Positions 7,988 through 14,771 of a DNA stretch of 33,180 nt are shown piece after piece. The position numbers and the translations under genes were made by a program. This stretch comes from Fimenecus sp045543095. Its GTDB lineage: Bacteria > Bacillota > Clostridia > Oscillospirales > Acutalibacteraceae. The first letter of the stretch is position 1; every line of letters begins with the position of its first letter. Where the stretch lies: assembly GCA_045543095.1 (NCBI GenBank), contig JAZQMC010000023.1:1-33180 (forward strand), in the 5' to 3' direction. Under the pieces are notes generated by a model. It searched no databases, was not told the DNA's origin, and saw only the letters and a program-made list of their open reading frames with translations.

Positions 7988-8429
7988 TGTTATTCTCCTT
8001 TCCTATTGCTTTTATATTTTCTGTCATTCGTTCAATAAAAGAAATTACTAAATCAATTTCTTCTTCGGTAAATCCGTTAAAAGATGCTTCATCAACAATT
8101 TCAAACAATTTGTCGGCATACTCTGAAAGTTTTTCGCCTCTTGGAGTAAGTTTAAGATTGTTGCACCTTGCATCTTTTTTATCGGCAACTCTCATAATAA
8201 GGCCCGCTTCTTCCATTCGTTTAACCGAGTTAGCAACCGACGGTGCAGAAACACGAATTGAATCTGCAATTTCTTTTTGTGTTGCATTTTTATGCTCTTT
8301 AAGATATTTAAGTATGGGAGGCTGACCAAAATAAAGACCTTTTTCACGGAAACTACTTTCAACAACACTTCTGTGATGGCAATGATAACTGTGAAAAACC
8401 TCGCGTACCTTTCTGACTTTTTCGTTCAT
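7980..8429 (-). CDS. MarR-family transcriptional regulator
   Basis: Winged-helix regulator of 149 residues. The HTH region is NATQKEIADSIRVSAPSVAN and the wing holds the conserved Asp-Ala-Arg in VADKKDARCNNLKLTPRG. Such proteins bind palindromic operators as dimers and are released by small ligands. As first gene of an operon with the two exporter subunits, it most likely represses its own operon; an array of GTTAA half-sites directly downstream of the promoter -10 supports this. The ribosome site before the start is weak. Several histidines near the N-terminus (HSYHCHHRS) could matter for ligand or metal binding, but this is speculative. Confidence 0.9.
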   Translation of the reverse strand: MNEKVRKVREVFHSYHCHHRSVVESSFREKGLYFGQPPILKYLKEHKNATQKEIADSIRVSAPSVANSVKRMEEAGLIMRVADKKDARCNNLKLTPRGEKLSEYADKLFEIVDEASFNGFTEEEIDLVISFIERMTENIKAIGKENNNV

Positions 8430-8462
8430 TATGTCACGCTCTTTCTGAACTTTAAAAAATAA

Positions 8463-8491
8463 TTAACCAGTTAATAATTAACCGATTAACT
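8463..8491. promoter_or_regulatory. MarR operator array (GTTAA half-sites)
   Basis: Overlapping inverted repeats: TTAACCAGTTAA (8463-8474), GTTAATAATTAAC (8470-8482) and TTAACCGATTAAC (8478-8490). They lie between the marR -10 box and its start codon, over the predicted transcript start near 8491, where a bound dimer would block transcription. Ownership by the adjacent MarR is inferred from position. Confidence 0.65.
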
Positions 8492-8497
8492 AATTTA

Positions 8498-8525
8498 ATT
8501 ATATACCTAAAAAATTATTAGTCAA
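8498..8525 (-). promoter_or_regulatory. marR-exporter operon promoter
   Basis: Minus strand: -35 TTGACT (8525-8520), 16 bp, -10 TATAAT (8503-8498). The operator repeats follow immediately. Confidence 0.8.
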
Positions 8526-8539
8526 CCCCTGATTTTTAC

Positions 8540-8580
8540 CCCTGTTTGTGAACTTTTTGTTAACAAATGGGTCTTTTTTA
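8540..8580 (+). terminator. terminator- or attenuator-like hairpin before the capsid operon
   Basis: CCC and TTTGT (8540-8549) pair with ACAAA and GGG (8563-8571), followed by TCTTTTTT (8572-8579). No plus-strand gene lies upstream, so it may insulate or attenuate the capsid operon. The loop contains a perfect TTTGTTAACAAA palindrome (8556-8567), which could instead be a protein site. Confidence 0.35.
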
Positions 8581-8582
8581 AA

Positions 8583-8609
8583 TTTTGTTCCGTTTTTTGC
8601 GGGACAAAA
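8583..8609 (+). repeat. 10-bp inverted repeat upstream of the terminase gene
   Basis: TTTTGTTCCG (8583-8592) pairs with CGGGACAAAA (8600-8609) across a 7-nt loop, with one G-U wobble. It lies about 70 bp before the small terminase start and could be an RNA stem-loop or an operator. No strong consensus promoter is visible between it and the gene. Confidence 0.5.
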
Positions 8610-8680
8610 CACCATTTTCGCCCTATTTATGGAGAGTATTTTTTCTGAACAAGAAAATTTCTCCGAGAAAGGAGCAAAAA

Positions 8681-9172
8681 ATGAACGAGAAAAATCTTAC
8701 AAAAAAAGAAAGGGATTTCTGCCAATATTATATGCGGTTAAGAAACCCCAAAGAAGCGGCACAGAAATCGGGCTACACTCTTTTGCCCGAATACGCGGGA
8801 ATGTGCCTGCTTGCCAAAAAACATATCCGCGAAAAAATAAATGAGCTTGAAAAAGAGACCCGAGCCGACCAAAGTCTTGTGTCGTCGGGACTTCAACGCC
8901 TTGCATTCGGCTCAATTTCTGACGCGGTAAAGCTTATTCTTTCTGCAGGTGACAACACCTCCCCCGACCCTGACACTCTTGACCTTTTCAATGTGTCAGA
9001 AATCAAATACACCTGCGGAAAAGGAATGGAAATCAAGTTTTTTGACAGGCTTAAAGCACTCGAAAGTCTTTCTCACCTCACCGAAGATGAGAATGAGAGT
9101 TCTGCACATTCATTTTATGAGGCACTTGAAAGAAGTGCCGTAAGAAACGCAGAGGGTGATGAGTGTGGCTGA
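8681..9172 (+). CDS. phage terminase small subunit
   Basis: DNA-recognition subunit of the phage packaging motor, 163 residues. The N-terminus has the Terminase_2 family pattern: LTKKERDFCQYYMRLRNPKE, then AAQKSGY, corresponding to the helix-turn-helix that binds the packaging site. A coiled region (about residues 46-58) and an acidic C-terminal half follow. The frame is open from 8585, but ATG at 8681 is chosen because GAAAGGAG lies at 8666-8673 with correct spacing and the family similarity begins there. It is the first gene of the capsid block, and its end overlaps the large subunit start. Confidence 0.85.
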   Translation: MNEKNLTKKERDFCQYYMRLRNPKEAAQKSGYTLLPEYAGMCLLAKKHIREKINELEKETRADQSLVSSGLQRLAFGSISDAVKLILSAGDNTSPDPDTLDLFNVSEIKYTCGKGMEIKFFDRLKALESLSHLTEDENESSAHSFYEALERSAVRNAEGDECG

Positions 9173-10427
9173 TATTCAGTTTTACGAATTCTCACCCAAG
9201 CAACTCACCGTGCTTAACTGGTGGTGTGAGAAAAGCCCCCATCGTCACTGCGATGCCATAATCTGCGATGGTGCGGTGCGAAGCGGAAAAACTCTTTGTA
9301 TGTCACTCTCGTTCATTTTATGGAGCTTCTATCGATTTTCAGACTCATCCTTTGCCCTGTGCGGAAAAACAATCACTTCGCTGCGTCGCAATGTGGTAAC
9401 TCCCCTTCTCCCCCTGCTTCGGCAGATGGGATTCACCATAAATGAACGACGAAGTGCAAATGTTGTTGAAATAAGCAACGGCAGATTTACCAACCGTTTT
9501 TACCTTTTCGGTGGCAAGGACGAGTCTTCAGCCTCGCTTATTCAAGGTATGACTCTTTGCGGAATATTACTTGACGAGGTTGCTCTTATGCCACGCTCAT
9601 TTGTTGAGCAGGCAATGGCTCGCTGTTCTGTGAACGGTTCAAAATTTTGGTTCAACTGCAATCCCGAAAATCCTCGCCATTGGTTTCACACCGAGTGGAT
9701 TAAGAAATCCCATGAGAAAAATTGTCTTTACCTGCATTTTCTTATGGAGGATAATCCCTCACTTTCACCGAAAATTCGCGAGCGTTACCGTTCGCTTTAT
9801 TCGGGAGCATTTTACGAGCGATTCATTCTCGGCAAATGGGTGGCAGTTGACGGTCTTGTGTATCCCTTTTTCAGCGAAAAGTTTCACACCATCCCCAATC
9901 CGCCTGAAAAATGCGAGAAATATTATGTTTCCTGCGACTACGGAACAGTCAACCCCGCGTCATTCGGGCTTTGGGGACTTCACGGCGGAGTTTGGTACAG
10001 GATACGGGAATTCTATCACGATTCAAAGGCAAAAGGCTTTCAGATGACCGACAGAGAATACTATGACGAATTAGTAAACTTAATCGGTGACAAAAGAGTT
10101 GAAGCGGTGATAGTTGACCCCTCTGCCGCCTCTTTTATGGAATGCATTCGCCGTGAAGGTAAATTCCGTGTTATACCCGCAATCAACAATGTGAGTGACG
10201 GCATAAGAAAAGTAAGTGAGGCATTGAAAACCGGCAAAATAATAATCGGCAGTTCCTGTGCGGACACACTTCGGGAATTCTCTATGTACCGTTGGGACTG
10301 CAATAGTGTGAAAGACACACCGCGAAAAGAGTTTGACCACGCAATGGACGATATTCGTTATTTCGTGGCAACGGCTCTTAACACAACAGATGATAGCATT
10401 TTCGCTATCTCTGTTGAAAGAAACTAA
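9159..10427 (+). CDS. phage terminase large subunit (PBSX-type)
   Basis: ATPase and nuclease that pumps DNA into the prohead and cuts it. Counting residues from the GTG at 9156, Walker A is GAVRSGKT (39-46) and Walker B is GILLDE (D140, E141). The C-terminal RNase H-like nuclease shows acidic residues in SCDYGT (D261), VIVDPS (D321) and HAMDDIRY (D398-399 region). All key residues are present, so the motor looks functional. Start choice is uncertain among GTG 9156, ATG 9159 and GTG 9165: GAGGG (9152-9156) is best spaced for 9165. The overlap with the small subunit gene suggests coupling. Confidence 0.93.
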   Translation: MSVADIQFYEFSPKQLTVLNWWCEKSPHRHCDAIICDGAVRSGKTLCMSLSFILWSFYRFSDSSFALCGKTITSLRRNVVTPLLPLLRQMGFTINERRSANVVEISNGRFTNRFYLFGGKDESSASLIQGMTLCGILLDEVALMPRSFVEQAMARCSVNGSKFWFNCNPENPRHWFHTEWIKKSHEKNCLYLHFLMEDNPSLSPKIRERYRSLYSGAFYERFILGKWVAVDGLVYPFFSEKFHTIPNPPEKCEKYYVSCDYGTVNPASFGLWGLHGGVWYRIREFYHDSKAKGFQMTDREYYDELVNLIGDKRVEAVIVDPSAASFMECIRREGKFRVIPAINNVSDGIRKVSEALKTGKIIIGSSCADTLREFSMYRWDCNSVKDTPRKEFDHAMDDIRYFVATALNTTDDSIFAISVERN

Positions 10428-10451
10428 CCCCTATCGAAAGGAGGTAATTAT

Positions 10452-11579
10452 TTGTCAATTTTTGATAAGGTGGGTAAAAGAAAAGTCTGCACAAGTGCAC
10501 CGCAGACTTCACATACTCACCCCTTTGAAATGATTGGAAATTATACTCCGTCAAACGTATGTCATCCGGAGCTTTACAGATTATTGCGTGAAGCAATCCC
10601 CATTATTGACACGGCAATTTACAAACTTGTGCGTCTTGTAGGCGGATTTACCGTGAAATCGGGCAACGGCAAAAATCAAAGTGAATTAGAAAATTTCATA
10701 CGCACCGTAAACACAGGTTCAGGGTGCGGACTTCAACAGTTTATTGACACATATTTTGACGGACTTCTCACCTACGGCACATCGGCGGGCGAAATTGTGA
10801 CCGATGAAAACGGTATTGTTTCTCTTTATAATGTGCCAATTAGAAACATCAGTTTGAAACGAAATCCCCGCAACTTTAATGAGATTTTAATATGCAGACC
10901 CGATTGTGCGAACGGTACTCCTGTCAAATATCAGGAACTGGTTATGTATTCAACTCTTAATGCCGAGGCGGGAAGTATAACAGGTAATTCAATTCTCAAG
11001 GGTCTTCCCTTTGTGGCTTCAATACTTTTGAAAATATATGATTCCATTGGGCAGAATTGGGAACGTGCAGGAAATCTGCGTTATGCGGTGACTTACAACC
11101 CAGGTTCCGATATGCTTGACCGTGCTTATGCCAAAGAACGTGCACAACAAATTGCAAAGGAATGGGCAAGTGCAATGGAAAAAGGCAGTATTAAGGATTT
11201 TGTGGCGGTGGGTGATGTGCAGATTAAGGTAATCGGTGCAGACGGTCAGATTTTAGACAGTGAAATCCCCGTAAGACAAATGCTTGAGCAGATTGTGGCA
11301 AAGCTCTCTGTTCCACCCTTTATGTTGGGACTTTCTTGGAGCAGTACGGAGCGAATGTCCTCACAACAGGCAGATTCACTCACTACAGAACTTTGGGCAT
11401 ACCGCAGAATTCTAACTCCCGTAATTGAAAAAATCTGCTCTATGTATCTTCGTTTTCTCGGCAACGGCTCAGGCGTTGAAGTAATATGGGGCGACATAAC
11501 ACTTCAAGATACAGTAGAAACCGCAAGAGCAGAACTTTATTCTGCACAAGCAAGGGCTTTGGGAGGTGAAAAGAAATGA
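10452..11579 (+). CDS. phage portal protein
   Basis: Ring protein at the unique capsid vertex through which DNA passes, 375 residues. Recognised from gene order (directly after the large terminase) and portal-like stretches: the N-terminal helical region, the tract around SIGQNWERAGNLRYAVTYNP, and the C-terminal segment LSVPPFMLGLSWSSTERM, then QQADSLTTELWAYRRIL. Translation starts at TTG (10452), supported by the strong ribosome site AAAGGAGG (10437-10443) and lack of a suitable ATG nearby. The stop overlaps the protease start (ATGA). At 375 residues it is a compact portal. Confidence 0.85.
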   Translation: MSIFDKVGKRKVCTSAPQTSHTHPFEMIGNYTPSNVCHPELYRLLREAIPIIDTAIYKLVRLVGGFTVKSGNGKNQSELENFIRTVNTGSGCGLQQFIDTYFDGLLTYGTSAGEIVTDENGIVSLYNVPIRNISLKRNPRNFNEILICRPDCANGTPVKYQELVMYSTLNAEAGSITGNSILKGLPFVASILLKIYDSIGQNWERAGNLRYAVTYNPGSDMLDRAYAKERAQQIAKEWASAMEKGSIKDFVAVGDVQIKVIGADGQILDSEIPVRQMLEQIVAKLSVPPFMLGLSWSSTERMSSQQADSLTTELWAYRRILTPVIEKICSMYLRFLGNGSGVEVIWGDITLQDTVETARAELYSAQARALGGEKK

Positions 11580-12532
11580 TTGTTAAATCTTATTCAAGCA
11601 AAAACGAAATAGGCACTCCCACAGCGGATGATATGAACTTAATTAACAGTTTTGCACTTAAAACGCTCACTCCCGAAGAGGTTTTCTGCTTCAGCGTTAT
11701 TCTTTGTGACAACGACATTGACCGCGATTTTGAACGATTTGACGAAAACGCACTTCGTTCTCTCGAAAAACTTTTCGTGGGTAAAACGGGAATTCAAAAT
11801 CACAGTATGCGTGCCGACGACCAGACCTGCCGTACATATAAAACGGAACTTTTGACAGACAAATCCAAAAAGACCGTTGACGGTTTGCCTTATATGTATC
11901 TCAAGGCTTGGTGCTACACCGTGCGATGTGATAAAAACGCTTCACTTATCCGCGAAATTGAAAGCGGAATTAAGAAAGAAGTAAGTGTAAGTTGTGCATC
12001 AAAGAGCAGAATTTGTTCAATCTGCGGTGAGAAAAACTGTTCACATATTGCGGGCAGAAAATATGACGGTAAAACCTGCTACAAAACTATTACCGACATT
12101 TGCGATGCTTATGAATGGTCATTTGTGGCAGTCCCCGCACAGAGAAACGCGGGAGTTACAAAATCTTTTAAAAAGGAGAAATCTATGGAAAATATTTTAA
12201 AATCCATTAAAGAGGGTAAAGCGCTCACTTTAGAGGGTGATGGGCTTAAAGCACTTTCGGATTATATTGAAAACCTTGAAAGAAAAAGTGCGGACGGTGA
12301 GAAATACCGTGCAAGCCTTTGTGCTAAAACAAAGATGAGTTTCGCACTTGCTTTCCCTGAAATCAGCGAAGAATGTGTTGACGAGGTGCTTAAAAATCTC
12401 TCAACAGAAAATCTTGAAGCACTTAAAAATGCAGTAACAAAAAAAGCAAATACAATTGCCCCGATTACTTCTCAGCTTTATGTTGAAGAAAAAGAGAATA
12501 ATCAGAATTCAAACAGCGAATTCAAGTTTTAA
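11576..12532 (+). CDS. prohead protease fused to scaffold domain
   Basis: A 318-residue protein with two parts. Residues 30-200 look like a prohead maturation protease: H76 (GIQNHSMR) and S137/S139 (KEVSVSCAS) are candidates for the catalytic His and Ser, and DAYEWSFVAVPAQRNAGVTK is the typical end of the domain. An insert with C147-x2-C150-x4-C155-x-H157 resembles a zinc knuckle. Residues 204-318 are helical, acidic and Asn/Lys-rich, as in scaffolds. A second, in-frame start at 12185 would make the scaffold alone. The gene overlaps the portal gene by ATGA and is followed by the capsid protein, the usual order. Confidence 0.75.
   Translation: MIVKSYSSKNEIGTPTADDMNLINSFALKTLTPEEVFCFSVILCDNDIDRDFERFDENALRSLEKLFVGKTGIQNHSMRADDQTCRTYKTELLTDKSKKTVDGLPYMYLKAWCYTVRCDKNASLIREIESGIKKEVSVSCASKSRICSICGEKNCSHIAGRKYDGKTCYKTITDICDAYEWSFVAVPAQRNAGVTKSFKKEKSMENILKSIKEGKALTLEGDGLKALSDYIENLERKSADGEKYRASLCAKTKMSFALAFPEISEECVDEVLKNLSTENLEALKNAVTKKANTIAPITSQLYVEEKENNQNSNSEFKF
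12185..12532 (+). CDS. nested in-frame scaffold protein (internal start)
   Basis: Within the protease gene, ATG at 12185 (residue 204) is preceded by AAAGGAG (12172-12178) at ideal spacing, in frame with the protease. The product would be a 115-residue scaffold starting MENILKSIKEG. Phage lambda (C/Nu3) and several other phages make scaffold from such an internal start inside the protease gene. The start falls exactly where the protease domain ends, which makes chance unlikely. Confidence 0.6.
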   Translation: MENILKSIKEGKALTLEGDGLKALSDYIENLERKSADGEKYRASLCAKTKMSFALAFPEISEECVDEVLKNLSTENLEALKNAVTKKANTIAPITSQLYVEEKENNQNSNSEFKF

Positions 12533-12553
12533 AACATTTTAGGAGGAATTATA

Positions 12554-13558
12554 ATGGCTAATTTTGAAACAATTAAACTCGATAAAGGTCTTTACGGCAC
12601 AGGCAAGGGCTTCCTTGCCGAACTCGAAAAAATTGACCCAAGCGAAAATTACAAGGGTACATCACTTGAAAACCTTGACGCATTCGAACGTCAGTTAAAG
12701 CGTTTCGGCATCAAGGTAAAGGGTGCGGGCAGTGACGCGGTTGAAAAATTCTTCGCGACTACCGACTCTGCGGTGCTTTTCCCTGAATATGTGTCCCGTG
12801 CGGTGCGTCAGGGTATTGAAGAAGCAAACAATCTTGACCACATCATCGCAACAAAGACAAACATCAATTCTCTTGATTACAGAACTATCGCATCTGTACC
12901 TACTGCTGATGAAAAAGAACTCAAAGACGTGGCCGAGGGTGCGACAATTCCCGAAACAGTTGTTCACACTCAGGATAATCTTGTTACACTTAAAAAGCGT
13001 GGCAGAATGCTTGTGGCGTCCTATGAGGCAATTCGTTTTCAGCGTCTTGACCTTTTCACCGTTACACTTCGTCAGATTGGTGCATACATTGCACGCACAC
13101 AGTTCAAGGACGCTGTGAATGTACTTATTAACGGTGACGGCAACGACAATGAGGCAGCTAAAATTTCACCTGCAACTGCCGGCACAATCACTTATGAAGA
13201 CCTTATTTCACTCTGGAATTCATTCTCACCTTATGAGATGAACACTCTCATTGCTTCACCCGATGTTACTGCAAAGCTTCTCACTATGCCTGAATTCCGC
13301 GATGCCCCTGCAGGTCTTAATTTCCACGGAAAAGGTACAATGATTACACCGCTCGGTGCAAAGCTTATCAAATCAAATGACATTTCAAAGACACTTATCG
13401 GTCTTGATAAGAATTGCTCACTTGAAATGGTGACTGCGGGCGGTGTGCAGACAGACTTTGACCGTCTTATTGACCGTCAGCTTGAGCGTGCGGCAATTAC
13501 ACAGATTTCGGGCTTTGCAAAAATCTTCGCAGATGCTTCAAAGGTAATGAACATCTGA
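12554..13558 (+). CDS. phage major capsid protein (HK97 fold)
   Basis: Shell-forming protein, 334 residues. Its place after the protease/scaffold and its sequence (N-terminal arm to about residue 70, then SAVLFPEYVSRAVRQGIEEA, VAEGATIPE, and a C-terminal RLIDRQLERAAITQISGF) fit HK97-like major capsid proteins. The E-loop/spine region lies around residues 100-150. A strong ribosome site (AGGAGG, 12541-12546) suits a highly made protein. The frame is intact. An encapsulin is disfavoured because portal and terminase genes accompany it. Confidence 0.87.
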   Translation: MANFETIKLDKGLYGTGKGFLAELEKIDPSENYKGTSLENLDAFERQLKRFGIKVKGAGSDAVEKFFATTDSAVLFPEYVSRAVRQGIEEANNLDHIIATKTNINSLDYRTIASVPTADEKELKDVAEGATIPETVVHTQDNLVTLKKRGRMLVASYEAIRFQRLDLFTVTLRQIGAYIARTQFKDAVNVLINGDGNDNEAAKISPATAGTITYEDLISLWNSFSPYEMNTLIASPDVTAKLLTMPEFRDAPAGLNFHGKGTMITPLGAKLIKSNDISKTLIGLDKNCSLEMVTAGGVQTDFDRLIDRQLERAAITQISGFAKIFADASKVMNI

Positions 13559-13577
13559 TAAAGGAGGTATGGGCAGT

Positions 13578-13946
13578 ATGATAAATGTCTGGTCAGTTTC
13601 GCAAATACTTGAAGACACGGGTTTACTCACCGCCGAAGAGGCTAAAAAGGCAACACCATTCTGCCTTGCCGCTTGCTCGTCATTGACACCGCGACTTCGT
13701 GACGAAAAAAACGAGGACAACCCCGCAGTTATAATGGCTTGTGCGGGAATTGCCCTTTATAATTACACGCTCTCCGTGAGTGCGAGCAGTGAGGATTTTT
13801 CATCATTCAAAGCGGGTGATGTGACAATAAGCAAAAGTTCTTCTGCTTCGGTTGAAAATGCAGAAAAATTTCGCGATGAAGCCTTACTTTCTGCTACGCC
13901 GTATCTTACTGATGTGGATTTTGTATTTGAGGCGGTGGAAATATGA
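13578..13946 (+). CDS. putative head-tail connector (adaptor) protein
   Basis: A 122-residue, mostly helical protein immediately after the capsid gene, the position of gp6/gp15-type adaptors that dock under the portal. The central FKAGDVTISKSS stretch, a beta hairpin flanked by helices, resembles such connectors in clostridial prophages. ATG at 13578 is preferred over 13569: AAGGAGG (13561-13567) is 10 nt from the former but touches the latter. The stop overlaps the next start (ATGA). The function rests mainly on gene order. Confidence 0.6.
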   Translation: MINVWSVSQILEDTGLLTAEEAKKATPFCLAACSSLTPRLRDEKNEDNPAVIMACAGIALYNYTLSVSASSEDFSSFKAGDVTISKSSSASVENAEKFRDEALLSATPYLTDVDFVFEAVEI

Positions 13947-14284
13947 CTATTGAAAAAATGCTCAATAAATTCGGCAATTCGATTTATATTACAGGTGCTG
14001 ACGGTTGGAAATCCCCTATTTTCAGTGCATTCATTCAGCCTTTAAGGTATAAAAACAAGCTTTATATGTCGGGTGATGTAACACCCATTGGGATTAACCG
14101 TAACAATGTTTATCTTTACATAGGTCCTGCAGGTCACGACCTTACAAGGCTCGACAAGACTTACCGAATTCACGACAGCGACAATAACTCATATTTGATT
14201 GACCGTGCAGAAAAAATAAAAGTAAAAAACAATATTGTTTATATCTGGGCGGTTATCCGACAGACAACGGAGGGTAAAAGATGA
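13943..14284 (+). CDS. putative head closure (stopper) protein
   Basis: A 113-residue, beta-rich protein (GDVTPIGINRNNVYLYIGPA, then LIDRAEKIKVKNNIVYIW) in the gene position of phage head-completion or stopper proteins, between the connector and the tail-terminator-like gene. No strong motif is recognised. It overlaps both neighbours by ATGA, so it belongs to one translationally coupled set. A minor capsid protein is the alternative. Confidence 0.5.
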   Translation: MTIEKMLNKFGNSIYITGADGWKSPIFSAFIQPLRYKNKLYMSGDVTPIGINRNNVYLYIGPAGHDLTRLDKTYRIHDSDNNSYLIDRAEKIKVKNNIVYIWAVIRQTTEGKR

Positions 14285-14712
14285 TAATAAACGGAAATAT
14301 GGCAGACGGAATTGTCAAAACCATGTCTGCCAATCAAGATTTTTCAGATTTGACCTTTGTGGTAGCATACGAAAACGAAATCAAGCCTACCCCTATTGAC
14401 AAACCCATAGTTGCACTTTCAGTCAAGGGTTGTGAAATCGGTGAAAGGCTTACCGAAACACTTGATACAGGCGAAATTAAAAATACGGAAAATCGCCAGA
14501 TGCTCACAACCTTAAGTGTTGATATTTATTTACCATATTCCAAGGGCGGAAGTGCGGGGCATAAGATTTTTGACAGAATTGCAACATATTTTCTTTTTGT
14601 CAAAGACCTTGATGCTACAAAGGCCACTTGCGGTAACACAGATTATGACAAAAACAGTGAAGCACTTGTTCTTAAAACGCAGTTTGTGTTTAAGCATATA
14701 ATCAATTCATAA
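14281..14712 (+). CDS. putative tail terminator / tail completion protein
   Basis: A 143-residue protein, last of the block. Layout (N-terminal helices, then strands PIVALSVKGCEIGE and MLTTLSVDIYLPY, an amphipathic helix, and a final strand VLKTQFVFKHI) is like minor tail or tail-terminator proteins that cap tails at the head interface. No tail tube, sheath, tape measure or baseplate gene follows; the block ends at a terminator 12 bp later. It is coupled to the preceding gene by ATGA. The assignment is by fold impression and gene order. Confidence 0.5.
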   Translation: MIINGNMADGIVKTMSANQDFSDLTFVVAYENEIKPTPIDKPIVALSVKGCEIGERLTETLDTGEIKNTENRQMLTTLSVDIYLPYSKGGSAGHKIFDRIATYFLFVKDLDATKATCGNTDYDKNSEALVLKTQFVFKHIINS

Positions 14713-14717
14713 TATTA

Positions 14718-14756
14718 AAAAGCAACCCGAAAAGGAAATCCTTTTCGGGTTTGTTT
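14718..14756. terminator. bidirectional terminator between capsid operon and sugar transporter
   Basis: AACCCGAAAAGG (14724-14735) pairs perfectly with CCTTTTCGGGTT (14740-14751). The plus strand continues TGTTTG and the minus strand GCTTTTTAATATT, so the T-run is better for the minus-strand transporter gene. It separates two convergent operons. Confidence 0.8.
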
Positions 14757-14771
14757 GATATAGATTAAAAA

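Noticed and set aside
12554..13558. Encapsulin nanocompartment shell
   Set aside because: The HK97-like protein is accompanied by terminase, portal, protease and neck genes, which encapsulin loci lack.
8526..14771. Attachment-site repeats or integrase bounding the capsid block
   Set aside because: I compared the flanks by eye and found no shared direct repeat, no tRNA gene and no recombinase frame, so no att site is claimed.
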